Source of the DNA: Cannabis sativa
Taxonomy: Eukaryota > Streptophyta > Magnoliopsida > Rosales > Cannabaceae
Assembly (NCBI RefSeq): GCF_029168945.1
Contig: NC_083602.1
Coordinates: forward strand, 29,313,323-29,377,322
Direction: 5' to 3'
DNA: 64,000 bases
In this document: positions 24,039-35,682 of the stretch, piece after piece
How the letters are laid out: each line of letters starts with the position of its first letter
How positions within the stretch are numbered: the stretch's first letter is position 1
Notes under the pieces: generated by a model
Told to the model about the DNA's origin: nothing
What the model saw: the letters and a program-made list of their open reading frames with translations, nothing else
Database searches by the model: none
Made by a program: the position numbers and the translations under genes

Positions 24039-24061
24039 TTTTGGTGCTTTCATTGAGAGCT
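24039..24061 (+). promoter_or_regulatory. primer-binding region of Tat copy A
   Basis: TTTTGGTGCTTTCATTGAG directly follows the LTR and is conserved in Tat copy B. I do not assign the priming tRNA. Confidence 0.5.
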
Positions 24062-24101
24062 GAGGAAAGCTACTTCGCAACAAGCATTTAACTTCACGAT
24101 A

Positions 24102-26683
24102 ATGGTGGAGACAAGAGCTACACGTCATCCTCGCCCTCTAGAAGACGCTCAAGACCCCAATGAGGAAGATGTAGCCTCAAGGGCAGCAGAGGAGTCCGAG
24201 GAAGAAGTTCCAGATGAAAACCACGAGGAACACCTCGACGAGTACGCTTACGATGATGGGAGCTACCAAGAGCTGGTGCTCCTCAGACAAAAAGCTATCG
24301 ATCACGAAGCTGAGATCGAAGCTCAGAAAGTGCAAAATCAAAAGATGCATGAGGTGATGCTAGCCATGCAGAAAGCCATGGAGGCAGCTGGTATTCACGT
24401 GCATCCCAAGGCGATGGCCGCTGGACTCGACGGGGAGCCAGCGACGTCTTCGCCTAATTCCCAGCAGCAAAGGCCTAGGGAACCTAGCCCTATAAGGCAC
24501 CCTGCTGAGGAAAACCAAACAAAAAACCCTACTTCTGCCCCTGGTCGAAAGAAAAAGGCGCAGGATCCGCGTAAGGTCCGCTCAGATTTCCCTAAAGGGA
24601 AAGGTCCGCAGAGGGGCAAGCCCCAAAGAGGGAGTCTTGGCCCTCAGGATCGAGGGGACCGGAAAAGCGTTTCCGTGCACCAGGAACCAGGGGGTAGAGG
24701 AAGAGGAGGACAGAGATGTCCACCCATCGATCTGAGAAACCAAATCAATGGGAATCAAGGTGACCTCCGGGATCACCTTGACCAAAAAAGATACAGACCC
24801 GTAGTCTCCTCGGGTACTGTAAACGAAGGGATTATGGCAGAGCTTGCCATACTTCGAAAAGATATTGCCCGAGTCTCCCGGAGGCAGAAGGGAGATGACT
24901 CCGACTCGGACAGTGAGGATCGGGAGCCTTGTGCCAAGCATATCCTGGAGGCGGAGCTCCCTAAAAACTTCAAGATGCCCGAGATGGCGGCATATACTGG
25001 GAACTCCGACCCCAGGAATCACTTGTCACGATTCAACCGAGTCATGACAGTCATGCGGGTCAGCAATGACGCCAAATGCCTATGCTTCCCCCTCACTCTG
25101 AGCGGATCGGCAGAGGAATGGTTCAAGAAATTGGAACCAGGATCGGTGGGATGTTGGAACAAACTCCAAACCAACTTCCGGAGACAATTTGTCGCCGCCA
25201 GGAAGGTCAACTTGGAGGTTAGTGCCTTGACCAACATCAAGCAACTACCCACCGAAACCTTGAAGAATTACATCAAGAGGTTCCGAGAGGAAGCCTCGAA
25301 GACCAAGAAGGTCGACGACGGACAACAGCTTGCGCTTCTCCAAGCTGGAATCCGCACCGGGACTCCCTTCTGGAACGAATTACAGCAAGAAGGCGCTGCT
25401 AGCCTTCAGGACTTCCAGAAGCGAGTCCAAAAATATATTAACCTCGAAGAAGCCCAGATCGTGGCTTACGGAGGCTATTATCCCACCGGAATAGCAGGAT
25501 ACATGCCAGGAGTTTCGCCCTCGGGTACTGTCCCGACCGCGACCCCTCCGATAAGTGGCATACAGTTTTCTGCTACTCCCGGATACAGCCAGGGCCAAGC
25601 TTTGCCCCCGGCATCTTCCCATTACGGCAACCCGTCCGGGGTGAATGGACGGACTCCTTCACGAGGCTGCCCCCGGCCGCCAGCTTAACAGGCCCTACCC
25701 AAGGGTCGAGAAGCAAAAGGTCTTCCAAGGGCAGCACCCGAACGGGAGAGAAGCGCCAAAAGAAGGGGTACACACCCCAATACACCCAATACACCCAATA
25801 CACAGAGCTCACGGACTCTCAGGAACGTGTATATTTTGCCACAAGGCAGAATACGCACTACCGGAGACCCCAGCCATTGTACAGAGACAGCTCCCGGAGA
25901 GATCCGAGTAAAAGGTGCGAGTACCACAACGACATTGGCCACAGCACCAACGAGTGTAAAAATCTCAAAGATGAGATTGAGAATCTGATCCGTTTGGGCC
26001 ACCTCTATGAGTGGATCAAAAATAGGTTGCCCCACCTTAACCCGGGGCAGGTGGCAGGGGGTATGCCTTCGGGAACACCAGGGGGTACAGCAGGAGTATT
26101 GCCTCCAGCTGCTCCCGCAGGTGACACCCAGCATATACCCGGACTACCGCCCCGGCCTAATGGACGGGTAGCCATGATCTCCGGAGGTCCCCATATCGGA
26201 GGAAACACTCGAAAGGAGCAAAAGAGATATGCCGAGGCCGCAAGACACAGTGAGGTGTGGGAGGTCACTCAACTCCCGGCTCAAAGGCCTCGGCTAATGG
26301 ACCAACCCATAACGTTCACGGAAGAAGACGCCAAGACGGTGCGCTTTCCTCATCACGACCCGCTGGTCATAGAGACCCCCATCGCAAATAAAGTGGTGGC
26401 TAGGGTCCTGATTGACAATGGAAGTTCCGTGAACTTGCTCTTCAAAGAAGCCTTCTCTGCGATAGGGTTGACCGACCGGGACCTCTCTCCTAGCGGATCG
26501 CAGCTCACAGGGTTTAACGGGACAACGCTAATCCCGATGGGAAAAGTCAGGCTCCCAGTCACCCTGTGCCCGGATACCCCCCAAAGCACGTTCAAGTATT
26601 GCACCTTCGTGGTGGTAGACTGTCCAATGTGCCCTACAACGCAATCTTGGGCCGACCGGCCCTCGTCGACTTTGGTGCAATAA
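24102..26683 (+). pseudogene. gag and protease region of Tat copy A
   Basis: The ATG at 24102 starts a frame to 25688. It has an acidic N-terminus, a coiled segment (ALLRQKAIDHEAEIE-like), a basic linker, then the Retrotrans_gag core around 25060-25330 (SGSAEEWFKKLEP). Compared with copy B it has a net +2 shift near 25660-25680. The shifted frame continues with a zinc knuckle of CX2HX4HX4C type (CEYHNDIGHSTNEC, near 25917) and a protease with IDNGSSVN (near 26410). A second shift near 26625 (+2) ends this frame at 26683, compensated by two 1-base losses near 26722 and 26745. Confidence 0.85.
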
Positions 26684-26788
26684 CTTCAATCCGACACCTA
26701 TGCCTAACATTCCCTACCCAGGAAGCCGAGTCGGAACGGTGAGGGAAATCAAGGAGAGGCCAGGCAATGTTACAATGTTGCCACCCAC

Positions 26789-29700
26789 TTGCCAGTACTC
26801 ATGGTCCGGGGGCCCCCTGAAATAGAGAAGGCTGAAGAAGACGAGCTGGATCCTCGCATAGGATCCGAAAGGGTCGTAGAACCAATGGAGGACGTCGAAG
26901 AGATACCAGTGTGCGACGACGACTCCACCAAAGTACTCCGGATAGGGAGAAGCCTAGATCCGGAGGAAAAAGATAAAATAATAAAAACACTGAAGGGCGC
27001 CATCGACATTTTCGCATGGCGCCAAGAAGACATGACCGGCATCAGCCCTCATGTCATCACCCATGTACTCAATGTCAACCCGGACATGCCCCCTGTACAG
27101 CAAAAGAGACGCCCGCTCGACTCGGTGAAAGCCGAGGCCTTAGAGAAAGAGGTGGATAAACTTTTGTCCAATAGCATGATCCGCGACGTATACTATCCGG
27201 AATGGCTAGCCAATCCGGTCCTGGTGCCCAAGCCAAACGGGACTTGGCGGGTTTGTATAGATTTCACAGATCTAAACAAAGCCTGCCCAAAGGACTGCTT
27301 TCCGCTGCCCAGGATCGACCAGATGGTGGACGCCACGTCCGGGTTTAAGCTGATATCTTTCATGGATGCCTATGCTGGGTACAACCAAATAAAAATGCAT
27401 ACGGCAGACCAGGAGTGCACTAGCTTCAGGACCGATAAGGGGGTATACTGTTACCTAGTCATGCCTTTCGGACTGAAAAACGCCGGAGCAACCTACCAAA
27501 GAATGGTTAACCGGATGTTTAAAAGCCTCCTGGGACGAAACATGGAAGTATATGTAGACGACATGCTCGTCAAATCCAAAGCATGCAACAGCCATGCAAG
27601 CGACTTAGAGGAATGTTTCGATGTCGTCCGGAGATACGGCATGAAACTCAACCCGAAAAAATGCACCTTCGGGGTCAAATCGGGAAAATTCCTGGGCTTC
27701 ATAGTCAGCCAAAGGGGGATCGAGGCAAACCCGGAGAAAATCCAAGCTCTCCTGGACATGCCATCCCCCAAGAAACATAAGGACGTGCAAAGTTTGACCG
27801 GAAAGGTAGCCGCACTGAGCCGCTTTATCTCACGGTCCACGGACAAGTGCATACCCTTCTTCAACATACTGAAGAAATGCCAAAAGTTCGAATGGACAGA
27901 TGAATGCGAGGAGGCATTCAAAAGGTTAAAAGACCATATGGCTAAGCCTCCTATCCTGTCAAAACCCGTCCTTGGAGAAGACTTGTTCCTCTACCTGGCC
28001 GTCTCCGAGCATGCGGTCAGTGCCGCATTGGTCCGGGAGGAAGAAAAAATTCAGCACCCCGTGTACTATGTTAGCAAACGGAGAGGCAGGGGCCGAGACA
28101 AGGTATCCGGTTATTGAAAAGTTAATATTCTGCCTCCTGATGGCATCGCGGAAGTTGAGACCATACTTCCAAGCCCATCCGATCAGAATTTTGACCAATC
28201 ATCCACTCCGGCAAGTTCTCCAAAAACCCGAAGCATCCGGAAGACTCCTCAAGTGGGCAATGGAGCTGAGTCAGTTCGACTTACATTACGTGCCCCGGAT
28301 TTCCATAAAAGGCCAAGCCTTGGCGGACTTCATCACCGAATGTAATGAAGCCGAGGCAACAGCCAATACACCGGAGCCACCCATCCCCACTTGGAGAGTA
28401 TTTGTGGATGGAGCTTCTAATGAAAACGGTTCAGGAGCCGGAGTGGCTATGATATCACCTACTGGGTTGCGGCTCCAGGCAGCACTCCGATTCAACTTCA
28501 CAGCTTCGAATAATGAAGCCGAATATGAGGCCCTGATAGCAGGGCTAAAATTGGCTAAAGCTGTAGGAGCCAAGAGGGTGGAAGTCTACAGCGATTCTCA
28601 GCTGGTCGTAAACCAAGTTTCCGGAGAATACCAAACTCGCGGCGAGAGGATGGCCGCGTACGTAACAATAGTTCGAGAACTGCTCCACGAGTTCACGGAC
28701 TATAAAATAGAAAGGATCCCCCGAGAAAAGAACGCTCACGCGGACTGTCTGGCTAAGTTAGCCTCGGACAGCGAAATCGAAGAGCTGGGGGTAGTACCAG
28801 TGGAACGTTTGGCAGAGCCAAGCATCAAAATAAAAGAGACCACACAAACGGTTGGGCAAGAACCCAGCTGGATGGTCCCCATCATAAAATACATAACTAC
28901 AGGCGAGTTGCCCCAAGAGAGGGCACTGTCTCGAAAGATTCAGTATCAGGCTCATCGTTATGTAATGATGGATCAAATTCTCTACCGAAGAGGACTCAGC
29001 ATGCCTTATTTAAGGTGTGTATCGGACCCTGAAGCTAGACAAATCATGCTGGAGGTCCATGAAGGGTTCTGTGGAGATCATACGGGAGGACCCGGACCTC
29101 TCAAAGAAAATATTGAGGCGGGGATACTTCGGCCAACAATGAAAAAAGATTGTATAGACTATGTCCAAAAGTGTGACTCGTGCCAAAGGTACGCGAACAT
29201 ACCGAGAGCTCCTCCAAATGAGATCACTCGATGACCGGCCCCCGGCCCTTCGCGGTACGGGGCATAGATCTCATCGGGTCTCTACCTACGGGAAAAGGAG
29301 GAGTAAAGTATGCAATAGTAGCAGTGGACTACTTCACCAAGTGGACAGAGGCTGAGCCTATGAAGACAATAACCGCTAAGAAGGCGTTGGACTTTGTTAT
29401 CAAAAATATAGTGTGTCGATACGGCTTGCCTCACAAGATAGTCTCAGACAATGGAAAGCAATTTGATTGCGAGGAATTTACTGACTTCTGCAACCAACAC
29501 GGAGTAGTGAAAAGCTTCTCCGCGGTAGCCCGGCCTTAGACAAACGGCCAGGCGGAAGCAGTCAATAAAATCCTAAAGGTCACCTTGAAAAAGAAGCTGC
29601 TGGCCTGTAAAAATAATCGGCACCGAAGAATTGCCAAGGGTATTGTGGGCCTACCGGACGACCCCCAGAACCACAACCGGTCACTCGCCATTCTCAATGG

Positions 29701-30104
29701 CGTACGGTTGTGAAGCAATGGTCCCGGTGGAAACATTATTCCCATCCCACAGGAGGACGACTTACGATCCGGCCACCAATCAGGCCCTGCTCCAAGAAGC
29801 TCTGGATCAAGTCGAAGAACTCCGGGATGAGTCCCAAATACGTATGGCCGCTTATCAAAAGAAGGTGACCAAGTATTTTAACTCCAAGGTTAAAAACAGA
29901 AAATTCGCTATTGGGGATATGGTCCTAAGAAGGGTCTTCCCAGCCACCCAAGAACCCGGAGTGGGGGTACTTGGACCAAATTGGGAAGGACCATATGAAA
30001 TTGAGGACGAAATCGGTTCTGGCACTTACAAACTGAAAAGAATGGACGGAACTACTGTCCCAAGAGCCTGGAATGCCGATCACCTCAGAAAATATTACCA
30101 GTAG
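26789..30104 (+). pseudogene. pol of Tat copy A: RT, RNase H, aRNase H, integrase
   Basis: RT lies in 26789-28117 with YVDD intact near 27550. A +1 shift near 28082 moves the RNase H into the next frame (27972-29234). The archaeal-type RNase H (VFVDGASNENGSGAG, EAEYEAL, YSDSQLV, NAHADCLAKLA) occupies about 28390-28760. The integrase zinc finger spans 29050-29200, but part is read out of frame by a +1/-1 pair at about 29093-29140. A -1 shift near 29233 ends the frame. The integrase core continues at 29231-29539 and meets TAG at 29537-29539 where copy B has CAA. Further shifts precede the C-terminal segment 29631-30104. Lesions were called by comparison with copy B. Confidence 0.87.
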
Positions 30105-30666
30105 CGAATTAAACTTAGATTTTGTTCAAAGGGTTTGTACCGTCCAAATGTATGCCTCCTCTATATTAAATAAAAACTGAGTGCCTTAAAAACAAAGTTT
30201 CTATGCCACTCAGGGGGGTACTAGGGTATACCGCACGGACAAACAAAAACAAGCTAAGTAAAATATCCTGACCCAAAGGGCAGGTCAAGCTAAGTAAAAT
30301 ATCCTGACCCAAAGGGCAGGTCAAGCTAAGTAAAATATCCTGACCCAAAGGGCAGGTCAAAAAACATGCGCAAAAAATAAAGAGCGTAAGTATGAAAACC
30401 CTGAGCCAAAGGACAGGTTGAAATATATAAGTGTGAAAAAAGATCGCATATATATATAAATAAAAAAAAATATATATATATATCCTAGCCCGAAGGGTAG
30501 GTCATACACATGTAAATGGCCCGGGGACAGGCCTTAAATTGTCTCCCCTTCAAATAAAAGCTGCCGCCTGTATGTAAATTGTTCTAAGGCAGCAGCAAGT
30601 ATGTACAAACAAAAAAAAAAGAGTTATAAAAAGAACGGGTAAAATCTGGGTCAATAATGTGGCAGC
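30105..30666. other. convergent spacer between pol and antisense gene, with repeats
   Basis: Non-coding stretch between the 3' ends of two convergent genes. It holds three exact 36-bp repeats (30251-30358), diverged copies of the same CCTGACCCAAAGGGCAGG motif near 30402-30418 and 30480-30510, and a TA-rich tract near 30447-30482. Transcription from both sides should end here. Confidence 0.6.
30251..30358 (+). repeat. three 36-bp tandem repeats
   Basis: Unit begins AAGCTAAGTAAAATATCCTG and ends AAAGGGCAGGTC; copies at 30251-30286, 30287-30322 and 30323-30358 appear identical. Copy B has two units at 42691-42762 on the other strand. Confidence 0.9.
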
Positions 30667-33600
30667 TCAGTCAGCCCGCGGAGGAAGACGAGGTCCGATC
30701 CGTGCCTCAAGCTCAGCATCAAGCCTTTTCTTCTTTTCCCGAAATTTGGCAATCATGTCCTCGGGTTTGAGATAAAAAGTAAGCTTGATACTCTGATCAT
30801 TGGTGGCCCAAGCCATGTAGACACCATCATCAAAGCGCTTCGGGCACCGGGCGCAGAAGACAGGAGAAAGGAGCTCGACCCTCTTGGCCTTCCTGATAGA
30901 CTGATCTTTGTAGTCCCGAAACTCCTTCAACTCCGCAGCTAGAGCGGCCTTGGATTCGATATCCGACTGGTGAGTCTCCTCTAGAGACCTCACCTTGGCG
31001 GCCATTTCATCCAAAGCCTCCCTGGCCTCCCGAAGATCTCGCCTAGCCTTCTCGGCAGCCTCGGTTTGAGCCCTTAGCTCCTCCTGATGATGGGCCTCCA
31101 TCCTGCCTCTCCGCTGGGCCTCGGCCTGGATCATGTCCTCCACCTGAGCCTCCCTCCGGATGGCCTCCTCCTCCTTAGCCTTGGCCTTCTCTTCCTTGGC
31201 CTTGGCCGCTGCTTCCTGGCGCTCGGCAGCCTCCTGGTAGATCTGCCTCTCCGTTGTAAGGTCTTGGAGGACCTTCTTGACGTCGTTCATGTCCCCAAAA
31301 TCGGACAGAGCGAAGCCATGGTTTATAATGTTCCTGGAGAGGCGACCAGCCTCAGCTGCAAGCTGAACCATAACGGGGTATAAGGAAAAATTTCTCAAAG
31401 GAAGAAAACAAAATACAAACACCAAAAAGGAAACGCAAGAAATTGCAAAGTACTTACCACTGTGAGGGAATGGCTGAGGTCCTGGACCTGGAAGATGGAG
31501 TTCAGGGAAGCGCAAGTGGCAAACCGCTTGGGCGCACAGCGTGTAAGCTGAGAAGCGAACTCACCGGTCATTTCCGCGGCAAAGGGAGCCAAAGTGGGCC
31601 CTAGGAGGGGACGGAACCAGTCTGTTAAAGGATCCAGGTTGAGGTTCCACGGATCATGATAGTCCGGATGGCTGATGCTCGCCTCAACCTCCGCTCGCAG
31701 AATCCTCCTAAGGGCCTCCACCTCGGCATATCCCCGGGAGTACTCGTCCATAGCGTAGTTGTGTCTGGCTATGCGAAGCTCCTGCCTCACCTCATCCCCC
31801 GGAATCGGGGTAAGCTCGATGTGAGGAGGAGCAGGATTTTCCTCCATCGGAGAAACCCCGCCGTCTAGGCCATGAGCGGGAGTGTCGGCCCTCCGAGGCC
31901 TCTTCGGCTCATCCTGGGCAATCATCTTGCCCTTACGCTTGCGAATCAGAGCCACTTCAGGCTCCTCCTCGTCCTCCTCTGCTACCACTGGAAGGGCTTG
32001 AGGCTCTCCAGCACCCTCGGCGGCTTCCTCCGAGAAGTCCCACCCTTTCCCCTGGCCTTCTCCCGGAAGCACCTCCTCGTCATCCACTAAGTCAATTGTT
32101 TCGGGGGGAGCGCCGGAAGAAACCTTCAAGGAAGGGGCCGGGGAGAGGGGTGAAAGCCGGAGGAGCCACGGAGTATGGACCCCGCAAGCCGTTCCAGGAT
32201 GGCATCCATGGAGGTACTGTTCCAATAAAATAAGCAAGTGTTAGAAGTTCGTGAGAAACGCACAAAAGGTGCGGCAAATAAACTACTCCTACCCGGACTT
32301 CCTAATTCGGCCCTAGCAAAGTCCCGAACTTTAATGCTGGCAGCATCATCTCCAAGATAACTGTCCGAGGGCCGAAACCAGCTGGACGCTATGTAAGCCG
32401 ACGGACCTAAGGGAATAGGTTCCGGAGGGCCGGGGCCCATCCGGGACCGACCTAGGTAATCTTCTAAGTTTGTAAAGTAAAATTCCTTCAAATGATCCCC
32501 CCACCGGGTCGACGGCATCTTAAACCTACGGAGACGCTCGTCGAACCCTATGGGCCTACGACTGGTATATTCATCAACGGAAGGGACATAGTGAATTATC
32601 AAGGGAGACTTACCACCAGCACCGGAAGTGCTAGCACCGGGAGCACCCGAGTTTGGTTCGGGGGCTGAAGGCTGAGGCCGGGAAGTCTGGTTCTCAGAAG
32701 AACCTTCAAGACGAAGGGGCCCCCCGGCGGAAGGACCCCCAATCTCTTCTTGAAGAATCTTGTCAAAAAATTTTGCCTCGGACTTCCCGCCGATGGCTTG
32801 GCTCCTTCGCACCACCGGACTCCCCACGCGAAGCCCTCTCCCAGAGGCAGCCTGGGCCTTAGAATACGCCTTCTCCTGGGCCTTCCGGTAGAGATAGTCT
32901 TGGTACTTCTTCTCTGCCGTAGCAATGAGCTCATCCCGGAAGGCCTTCTCCGCAACCGGCGCCCTCACATTAGGGCAGATGACCTTGGAGAGGTTGGAGT
33001 CATCCACGGATTGATGAGAAAGGATAAGTTTAGCCTTTCTACAATTCTCCGTGGTGACCAGGCCCCCGACATCAAGATCGGCGTGGTCATAGGAGGCGAA
33101 GGCTTGGGCCCTTCGAAGGAAAGCCTGAGTGGTGAGCGTCCGCTGGTAAGGTGGGATCCGCACCCACTCTGAGAAGCTCCGGGTGGTCCACGGCCCTGAA
33201 CCCGGACGAGAAGAAAAATCGGTGGCGGTACTCCTTAACATGAGTCTGCCTATTATATGGAACCATCCCCTCGTTAGCAGGGTGGATCCGGAACCCATAA
33301 AAACCATCCTTAAGTTTGTCCCCTTTCTTGGGGACGGATACAAGTTCATAAAAATATAAAATTTCCGCCGGGCTGGGAGCCCCCCAGCCGCGGGTGGTGT
33401 AAAAAATAAATAAGCCTGAAAGCAGGCGGTAAGCTTGAGGAATAAGTTGGTATGGCGCAAGGCCGACAAATACAAGAAAATTAACAAAATAATCCTGGAG
33501 CGGGAGCATGGCACCGGCCATCAAATGGGTCTGACTCCAAGCCCCGAAGCCGTCATAGTTGTGATTAGGCGTCTCCGAGTCGCGAGGAGGCCGGTGGAAG

Positions 33601-33809
33601 GTCCCTGAGGTAGAGGGTTTGATCCCAGCCACATTAATGATGTTCTCCAGCTGGTGGGGGCAAGTTAGGGTCGATCGAAGCTCGGCCGCTTCCCAACCAG
33701 TAGCACGGGACTTGTACCCTTCCTGGGCAACAGGTCCCAGAGAAACCTCCCCCAGGGTGGCTATGTTTTTCCCTTTCTTCTTCGAAGATTTCGAGCCAGA
33801 AGCAGACAT
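30667..33809 (-). pseudogene. antisense gene of Tat copy A (transposon-encoded, coiled coil)
   Basis: Minus-strand exons by alignment with copy B: 33809-32294, 32216-31458, 31362-30667. The N-terminal part (about 250 residues) resembles the 'putative gypsy type transposon' domain (Pfam Transposase_28), a family recognised from memory. The middle is acidic and Pro-rich; the last exon is a long Ala/Glu/Lys/Arg-rich coiled coil (for example RQEAAAKAKEEKAKAKEEEA). Lesions: a 2-base loss near 33171 shifts the frame, a base is missing at the second-exon acceptor (32216), and more shifts follow near 32120-32200. The 5'UTR intron acceptor seen in copy B as CTCAG is CTCAA here (near 33818). Confidence 0.8.
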
Positions 33810-34458
33810 TTTATGTTTTGAGAAAAACAAAAAGAAAAAACCCAGCAGTTAGGCCCCATACCAAACCCTAAATCAGAAAAAAGGGAGTGGGGGTCCCCTA
33901 ACCGCTGGAAAGAGGCCCCCTCCGGACACGTGTCGCCTGGGAAACTCAAGAGAGAATCCCTGAACAAGTGTCGGGTGCAGTAAAATCGCAGAAAAGTGGT
34001 TTTGCAAAAAGGAAAAGAAAAGAGAAAAGTCTTCCTATGCCCTAAGCAAGTGCTAATCGAAGAACACATGGCCTTCTTCAAGCAAAGCTGTACGCCTACA
34101 ACAGAGGCATTACAACGGCGACTCTACAACTAACACAGTAAACATAAAGCAGAACTCGAAGAACTCAAACACTCACACACCCAGAAGTCTCTTAGGGCGA
34201 ACCCAGAAAACAAACAAAGTAAATGTAAGCATGTTATTATTTGAAGATGCAAGAAACTTACAGTGGATTGTTGAACTGGGGGTACTGGGAATGGTTGAAT
34301 GAAAGTTGAGAAGCACTGGCAAAACCGAACACCGGAAAATTAAAGGAAGTGTTTAAGTGTTAAAGCAGTCTGTGCTACTTCGAGAAATTTTCTCTCTGAG
34401 AAATTCGAGCAGAAATGGCAAGGAATGGAAAGTAACCGAAATGAAGGAAAGATGGTGG

Positions 34459-34466
34459 CTTTTATA
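34459..34466 (-). promoter_or_regulatory. TATA box of antisense gene, copy A
   Basis: TATAAAAG on the minus strand, in a context (GCCTATAAAAGCCACCA) conserved with copy B. It is ~650 bases upstream of the ATG at 33809. A 5'UTR intron donor (CT|GTAAGTTT) lies at 34261. Confidence 0.65.
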
Positions 34467-34900
34467 GGCAAAAATGCATGAGGAACAGGCGTCTTCACCT
34501 ACCAATCGTACGGTGGGGGAAACGCACGATTCGAATTCCCAAAAGATCAACGGACTAGATCAATCTACCATTAAGGCGGTGGAAACGTTTGAGTATCCGT
34601 CTGACACCATCAATGCGCCGCATCAATCATGGGGCGTGAAACGAATCGACCTCTGCAAAAGCGAATCACCGCATTTAATGCCATTATTAGGCACACCTTC
34701 ACGCGCCCCCAAGTCGTATCATAAGACCGAGGAGGCGGCTGGAAACATTCCTGCGAACAAGCATATTGTTGCATTAAATAACATCATTTAATGTGCCCCC
34801 ACGCGCTCGAGGCTCGAGCTAGGGAAACGAGGGGTCAACCGGAGACACTTGAACAAGCCTTGGTTTATTTTTACTAAGTAAACAAGGCTTTTGGGGTAAA

Positions 34901-35682
34901 TGTTGCTCCAAAATTCGCCCAATATACGTGGACCAGTCAAGAGGGGACACGTGGATCAGATAACTTGGAAAGATTTGCTAAGTCTCTTTATGCCACCAGG
35001 AAGCGCTATTAACATGGGTCCCGGAGGAGACACCCGGAGTATAAGCTACTCCCGGAAGCTAGTATAGCGTGAAGGCTCTCCGGGATGTGTCAGGTCTCTC
35101 TCGAGAAATCAAGTCGCATTTAATGCTGCATGGGAGGAAGCGTGTTGGGACTGTAACACGCAATAAAGTCTGACGGCACAACCCCCAAACAGCAGCGCTA
35201 CAGTAATGATCATTTAAGTCTAGCGACGGCTACTCTGCGAAGAGTCACGTCAATCATAAGACAAAAAGGACATTCTCCATAAAAGCCCTATAGCACCTAG
35301 GGATTTGACCATGCATCACCCATGGTATATTCATCGAAAATGCCCAACTTTATGGATACTTACAGATACATGTGTAAGAACAATTCTAGGGATTACCCCA
35401 CCAAAGCACTATAAATACCCCCCTCAAAGCTCATTTAATGGGGTCGGAGAATCTTGGTTGCAAAAGAGTAAGAAGAGAAAAAACTCACCAAGAACATTCT
35501 CTGTATTAAAGAGAAAAACATTCTCTCAAGTGTAGAATCTGTATTAAACACATCCATTAATAGCAGTGGCTCGTGGACTAAGGCTCATTAACGCCCCAAC
35601 CACGTAAAAAATCTCCATCTTGCTTTCTTACAGCTCATCATTATAATTATATTTTAACGGTTGCCGAAAACCTCGGTCAACA
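34901..35682 (+). repeat. 3' LTR of Tat copy A
   Basis: 782 bp, TGTTGCTCC...GGTCAACA, following TTTTGGGGTAAA, the likely polypurine tract. Differs from the 5' LTR by one base change and one added C. Confidence 0.92.

Larger units (their letters stand above)
23258..35682 (+). mobile_element. Tat-lineage Ty3/gypsy element, copy A, very young
   Basis: 12,425 bp with LTRs 23258-24038 and 34901-35682 and target duplication GAAAA at 23253-23257 and 35683-35687. Order: gag, PR, RT, RNase H, archaeal-type RNase H, integrase, tandem repeats, then an antisense gene. The second RNase H marks the Tat lineage. By eye the LTRs differ by one substitution (G/A in ATTCATCGGAAATG) and one C-tract indel. In contrast gag-pol carries many frameshifts and a nonsense codon, so this copy was likely mobilised by proteins from another element. 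It lies inside the hAT relic. Confidence 0.92.

Noticed and set aside
24102..25688. Plant transcription-related protein suggested by the acidic N-terminus
   Set aside because: The Retrotrans_gag core, zinc knuckle and flanking LTRs show it is gag.
30667..33830. Independent cellular gene on the minus strand
   Set aside because: The same gene lies at the same place in Tat copy B, so it belongs to the element.
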